NCBI GenBank assembly: GCA_003217735.2
Contig: CP031585.1
Location: 496,001 to 560,000, forward strand
Length of the DNA: 64,000 nt
DNA from: Marinibacterium anthonyi
GTDB taxonomy: Bacteria; Pseudomonadota; Alphaproteobacteria; Rhodobacterales; Rhodobacteraceae
Direction of reading: 5' to 3'
Of the stretch, positions 60,409 through 64,000 are shown in pieces (position 1 is the first letter of the stretch; each line of letters begins with the position of its first letter). Position numbers and translations under genes: made by a program. Below the pieces are notes generated by a model. It ran no database searches, was not told the origin of the DNA, and saw only the letters and a list, made by a program, of their open reading frames with translations.

Positions 60409-61449
60409 TCAGGGCGTGGCGCTAAGCACGAAGGCGTTGCGCCAGAGCGAGACGAGGGTTTCGCGCCGGTGCTGGTCCATGGCGACCAGCAGGGGCGGGG
60501 ACAGGGCGATCGGACGGCGCGCGCTTTGCAGCAGACCGGTTTCGGCGCGGTCGTGCTGCATCACCAGCCCGGTCCGCCGCAGCGCGCCCTGGGCCTCGGG
60601 CGACAGCAGGAAATCCAGCAGCCGGGCGCCGGCGGCGGCATTGGTGGCGGTCCTGGGGATCATGAAGCCGCGCGACAGGATCAGGGTGTAATCCTCGGGA
60701 AAGATCACGCCGACATTCGGGGTCGTGTCGTTGGCCACGTAGGACCCCAGCACGTTGTAGGCGATCAGGTAACGCCCCGCCGCCACGCTTTCGATGATGT
60801 GGGTGGAACAGCAGGTCGCCTCGGCCCCCACGCGGGCGAACCCTTCCAGCATGGCGCCAAAGGTCGTGGCCTCGAGGCTGTCCACATGGGCGAACAGGTA
60901 GCCCAGGCCGGACGCCTCGATGTCGTAGGTCGCGATCTTGCCGCGCAGCATGTCGGGTTCGGATCGCATCATGTCCAGCAGCTGGAACCGGCTGCGGGGG
61001 ACGTTTTCGCCGGACAGGGCCTGCGTGTTGTAGATGATGACGGCGGGTTCCTCGGTGATGCCCCAAAGTTCGTCCCGCCACCGGCGCGACCCGGGCAGCG
61101 CGGCGGTCAGGTCGGACCTGTAGCGATGGGCGCAGGCCGCGTTCACCAGCCAGACCAGTTGCTGCACGCCGGACGACAGCACCACGTCCGCCGGATCGCC
61201 GTCGCCCCGGCAGGCGGCCAGGGAATTGTCGAACAGCGCGTTCGATCCCCATTGTTCGTAGCGGATCGACAGGTCGGGGTTGGCGTCGGAAAACGCCTCC
61301 ATCACCGGGCGGATGACGGTGATGTCGGTGGTGGACCGGATCGTCATCGCCGTGGACCCGGCGCCAAAACCGGTCACGACCTCTTGCGCCGGGGCGGGCA
61401 GGGGGACCAGGGCCAGCAGGCAAAGGGCGATGGTCTTGAGCGTCGTCAT
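60409..61449 (-). CDS. Periplasmic binding protein encoded with a two-component system
   Basis: 346 residues. Signal peptide MTTLKTIALCLLALVPLPAPA then a type 2 periplasmic-binding fold resembling iron(III)/phosphonate-like binders (TDITVIRPVMEAFSDANPDL, LWGITEEPAVIIYNTQAL). The pair CC in GAEATCCSTH is unusual. No ABC permease or ATPase is adjacent; its ATG overlaps the sensor kinase stop (61446-61449), so it may present a ligand to the kinase rather than feed a transporter. Confidence 0.82.
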   Translation of the reverse strand: MTTLKTIALCLLALVPLPAPAQEVVTGFGAGSTAMTIRSTTDITVIRPVMEAFSDANPDLSIRYEQWGSNALFDNSLAACRGDGDPADVVLSSGVQQLVWLVNAACAHRYRSDLTAALPGSRRWRDELWGITEEPAVIIYNTQALSGENVPRSRFQLLDMMRSEPDMLRGKIATYDIEASGLGYLFAHVDSLEATTFGAMLEGFARVGAEATCCSTHIIESVAAGRYLIAYNVLGSYVANDTTPNVGVIFPEDYTLILSRGFMIPRTATNAAAGARLLDFLLSPEAQGALRRTGLVMQHDRAETGLLQSARRPIALSPPLLVAMDQHRRETLVSLWRNAFVLSATP

Positions 61450-62846
61450 GTGTCCTCCCTTGGGGCCGGGGAGGCCGGCAGCACCAGCGACACGCGAAAG
61501 CCCGTGTCGGATGGCGCCATTTCAACCCGCCCGCCAAAGGCTTCGGCCACGGCGGTGACGATGGACAAGCCCAGCCCGATGCTGCCCTCGGGCGAGGCCG
61601 CGCTGCGTTCGAACCGCGCGCCCAGCGAGGCGATGACCGACGCCGCCGGCCCGGGGCCCGCGTCCTGGACCCACAGCGCGGCTTCCGGGCCGCGCGCCTC
61701 GGTACCCACGGTGACCGGGGGCGCGCCGTGGCGCAGGGCGTTCACCAGCAGGTTCCGCGCCGCCTGTTCGACGGAAAACGGGTCGGCGGTCACCGTCACC
61801 GGGTCTTCGCCGATCTCAAGCCGCACCTCGACCCCGGGGGCCAGCAATTCGTGATCGCGCTTTTCCACCAGGTCCAGCGCGATATCGCGCAGGTCGAAGG
61901 GCAGGGGCGATACGCTGTCCGCGCGGTGCACCACCAGCGCGCGCGACAGCAGCTGATCCAGCAGTTCGCCCAGCGACCGCGTCCGCGCCAGCAGCCGGTC
62001 CTGCAGCCGCGCCCGGTCGGTTTCGGTGGGGCTGTCGGCCATGGATTCCGCCTGCGCCCGGATCGCGGCGACCGGGGTGCGCAGCTGGTGGGCGGTGTCC
62101 GAGATCAGCGTGCGCATGCCCGAGATCTGCTTGTCGAGCCGGTTCATGAACCGGTTCATCGAATCCAGCACCACCTGCAATTCGCGCGGCAGGCCCGAGA
62201 CCTGGATCGGCGTCAGATCGTAGGGGTCGCGGCGGGCCAGGTCGGCGGTCAGCGTTTCCAGCGGGCGCACGACCGACCGCATGACGACAAAGGCCACGGC
62301 CATCAGGAACAGGCCGGCGAAGGCCAGCGGGATGAGCGCGTCCAGCATCAGGTCCACGACCATCGTGCGGCGCGCGCCCATGGTCTGGCCCACGGTGACC
62401 AGCACGTTGCCCGACAGGTCCCGTTCGGCAAACCGGCGCACCACGGTCACGAACCGCGCCGGATCGCCCTGCAGGTTGCCGTCGAAGAACTGCCGCAGCA
62501 CGCCGCGCGGCGTGCTGCCCGGCGTGTCCAGCCCGTCGAGCCCGGTGATCAGCGCGCCGTCGGGGCCGTAGACGGCATAGAAGATGCGTTCATCCGGGGC
62601 CTGGGCCAGCAGTTCGAAGGCCGACACCGGCAGGTCGACCATCACGCGGCCATTCTGTACGCCGATCGATTCCGCGATATCGTTGGCCGCCCCGATCAGC
62701 AGTCTGTCGTAGCTTTGCCGCGCGGCCAGGCGGCCATTGTACCAGGTCCAGACCGCGACCAGCAGACCGCCCAGGATCAGCAGCAGGAAGACCGCCGTCA
62801 GGACCCGGCCGGTCAGGCTTTGCGCCGCGCGCGGGGGCCTAGCCAT
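61446..62846 (-). CDS. Sensor histidine kinase, TctE-like
   Basis: 466 residues. Transmembrane helices at about 16-33 and 172-192 flank a periplasmic sensor domain; HAMP (VVRPLETLTADLARR), HisKA with phospho-acceptor His253 in DTAHQLRTP, and a catalytic domain with N box LLVNALRHG, G1 QDAGPGPA and G2 GSIGLGLSIV. Overlaps the response-regulator stop by 8 bases. Partner of the TctD-like protein; divergent tctC suggests tricarboxylate or a related acid as signal. Confidence 0.92.
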   Translation of the reverse strand: MARPPRAAQSLTGRVLTAVFLLLILGGLLVAVWTWYNGRLAARQSYDRLLIGAANDIAESIGVQNGRVMVDLPVSAFELLAQAPDERIFYAVYGPDGALITGLDGLDTPGSTPRGVLRQFFDGNLQGDPARFVTVVRRFAERDLSGNVLVTVGQTMGARRTMVVDLMLDALIPLAFAGLFLMAVAFVVMRSVVRPLETLTADLARRDPYDLTPIQVSGLPRELQVVLDSMNRFMNRLDKQISGMRTLISDTAHQLRTPVAAIRAQAESMADSPTETDRARLQDRLLARTRSLGELLDQLLSRALVVHRADSVSPLPFDLRDIALDLVEKRDHELLAPGVEVRLEIGEDPVTVTADPFSVEQAARNLLVNALRHGAPPVTVGTEARGPEAALWVQDAGPGPAASVIASLGARFERSAASPEGSIGLGLSIVTAVAEAFGGRVEMAPSDTGFRVSLVLPASPAPREDT

Positions 62847-63510
62847 CGCTGTCGATCCGGTAACCGACACCCCGCTGGGTGGATATCGACACGCCGCTGC
62901 CGGTCAGCTTCTTGCGCAGGCGGGCGACGTAAAGTTCGATGGCGTTGATCCCGACATCCGCGTCGTCGAACCCGAACAGGGAATCGTAAAGCCGCTGCTT
63001 GCTCAGGTGCTGGCCCGGGTGGCGCATGAACATCGCCAGAACCGTGGCCTCGCGCCGGGTCAGGTCCAGCCGGTTGCCGGCGACCCAGGCGCTCATCTCG
63101 GACGGGGAATAGCTCAGATCGCCCAGCCGGATATGGTCGCCCTTCTGGCGCGCGTCGCGGCGCACCAGCGCGCGCAGGCGTGCTTCCAGCTCGCGCTGTT
63201 CAAACGGCTTCACCAGGTAGTCGTCGGCGCCGATGTCCAGCGCCTCGACCCGGTCGTCCACGGTGCCAAGCGCCGTCAGCATCAGCACCGGCGTGCGGTC
63301 GCCGGCCGCGCGCAAGCCCCGCAGAAACGTCAGGCCGGACCCGTCGGGCAGGTTGATGTCCAGGATCACGGCGTCATAGACCTGCACCGCGCGGCAGTCG
63401 CGGGCGGTCTCCAGGTCGCCGGCCAGGTCGCATGCGATCCCGGCACGGGACAGGCCCGCGATCGCGGCCTCGGCTAGATCGGTCGCGTCCTCGACCATCA
63501 GGACCCGCAT
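62839..63510 (-). CDS. OmpR-family response regulator, TctD-like
   Basis: 223 residues. Receiver with acidic pair in MVEDATD, phospho-acceptor Asp51 in VILDINLPDGSG, Thr in MLTALG and Lys in YLVKPFEQRE; winged-helix DNA-binding domain from about 130 (LDLTRREATVLAMFMRHPG, NAIELYVARLRKKL, GVGYRI). ATG 63510 with a AAAGGAG-like site. Probably activates the divergent tctC operon in response to substrate. Confidence 0.93.
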   Translation of the reverse strand: MRVLMVEDATDLAEAAIAGLSRAGIACDLAGDLETARDCRAVQVYDAVILDINLPDGSGLTFLRGLRAAGDRTPVLMLTALGTVDDRVEALDIGADDYLVKPFEQRELEARLRALVRRDARQKGDHIRLGDLSYSPSEMSAWVAGNRLDLTRREATVLAMFMRHPGQHLSKQRLYDSLFGFDDADVGINAIELYVARLRKKLTGSGVSISTQRGVGYRIDSDG

Positions 63511-63535
63511 CCGGTTCTCCTTTCCATTGGCCGGA

Positions 63536-63552
63536 ATCGTCACATTGACGAT
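63536..63552. promoter_or_regulatory. Inverted repeat upstream of the TctD-like gene
   Basis: ATCGTCA (63536-63542), CAT, TGACGAT (63546-63552), perfect arms, 26-42 bases before the regulator start and about 150 before tctC. Candidate site for self-control; OmpR-type proteins usually bind direct repeats, so another factor is possible. A small hairpin GGCTGC/GCAGCC lies at 63613-63627. Confidence 0.4.
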
Positions 63553-63697
63553 GCGCATGACAGGTTGGCGACAGCTTCCGGCGCTAATCCCTCTCCTAGC
63601 CCGCGATATGGGAGGCTGCCAAGCAGCCAGGACCGCGGGAGGAAACAGGCGGCGGGCCCGCACGTGCCCGACCGTCGTGAATGTGGAGGACAATAAC

Positions 63698-64000
63698 ATG
63701 TTCAATGCAACCCGGCTTTTTCTGGCCGCGGCCGTTGTCGGCGTATCGGCGTTTGCCGCCAGCGCCCAGGAAAACCCCGAATGCATCGCGCCCGCGAACC
63801 CGGGCGGCGGATGGGATTTCACCTGCCGCCAGGTCGGCAAGTCGCTGCAGGACCTCGGGCTGATCGACAAGACCATGCAGGTCGTCAACCTTGCCGGTGG
63901 CGGCGGTGGCGTGGCCTTCGCCGAAGTGGTCAACAAGCGCAATGACAGCAACGACCTGATCGTCGCGGCATCCTCGGCCACCGCGACCCGGCTGGCGCAG
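63698..64000 (+). CDS. TctC-type tripartite tricarboxylate transporter binding protein (partial)
   Basis: 101 residues visible; the gene runs past the window end. Signal peptide MFNATRLFLAAAVVGVSAFAASA then QENPECIAPANPGGGWDFTCR, the TctC opening where PANPGGGWD contacts the carboxylate ligand, and VVNLAGGGGGVAFAEVVNK, the second binding loop. TctA and TctB permease genes should follow. GGAGGA precedes the ATG. Divergent from tctD/tctE. Confidence 0.9.
   Translation, partial: MFNATRLFLAAAVVGVSAFAASAQENPECIAPANPGGGWDFTCRQVGKSLQDLGLIDKTMQVVNLAGGGGGVAFAEVVNKRNDSNDLIVAASSATATRLAQ

Noticed and set aside
63511-63981. N-terminal extension of the TctD-like regulator
   Set aside because: It would run through the divergent promoter and the start of tctC; the receiver begins at 63510.

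Overview
The base composition (roughly two thirds G+C), the frequent 4-base ATGA stop/start overlaps, the gene set (short RsmD, RppH, soeABC/xsc, a TauR-like MocR regulator, YtoQ, a VC_2705-type symporter pair) and the TTG/GTG starts point to an alphaproteobacterium of the Rhodobacterales, most likely a marine Roseobacter-group member. No rRNA, tRNA, CRISPR array, insertion sequence or prophage was recognised. The window is densely packed chromosome with one low-GC patch.

Layout. 1-8.2 kb: housekeeping and small operons (ferredoxin-reductase tail, rsmD, HAD phosphatase, map, sfsA, CinA-like/GNAT/AhpD-like/OmpA-like operon, a DXD glycosyltransferase, a LysR regulator). 8.3-9.7 kb: ArsR-type repressor with a palindromic operator over its start, divergent from a NIPSNAP/ABM pair. 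9.8-20 kb: FadH-like dienoyl-CoA reductase, rppH, thioesterase, GNAT, adenosine kinase-nth, Ada-type repair protein, WYL regulator, OmpA lipoprotein, FMN reductase, VOC protein. 20.2-27.1 kb: divergent halves of what is a single MnmC in E. coli (FAD oxidoreductase and MnmD), EamA exporter, lytic transglycosylase, dapA, M20 amidohydrolase, then a large nested inverted repeat.

27.2-36.1 kb is a sulfonate module: soeA, a RibD/DHFR-like gene, soeB, soeC, xsc, an NTF2-like gene and a TauR-like regulator. Xsc cleaves sulfoacetaldehyde to acetyl phosphate and sulfite, and SoeABC oxidises the sulfite to sulfate at the membrane. Two pairs of TauR-box-like direct repeats lie upstream of xsc and of the regulator. 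36.2-38.9 kb: epimerase, Lrp/ald divergent pair. 39.0-41.3 kb is AT-richer and carries an AAA ATPase-DUF4435 (PARIS/OLD-like) protein whose C-terminus is in the -1 frame after an A6 run, so it is a broken or frameshift-expressed defence gene.

41.3-44.4 kb: MscS channel, GST, YtoQ, a divergent AroE paralogue lacking the catalytic Asp. 44.7-51.7 kb is one long leftward operon: DUF4212 + Na+/solute symporter, a cNMP-CBS-DUF294 protein, a small membrane protein, a CheY-like receiver and a membrane PAS/pseudokinase fused to an intact DnaQ-type exonuclease. 52.3-60.4 kb: a TetR regulator co-transcribed with a YtcJ-like amidohydrolase and divergent, across a palindromic operator/promoter, from a PotABCD-type ABC transporter and an amidase; this looks like uptake and hydrolysis of an unidentified amide. 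60.4-64 kb: a TctD/TctE two-component system translationally coupled to an orphan periplasmic binding protein and divergent from a TctC-type binding protein cut by the window end.
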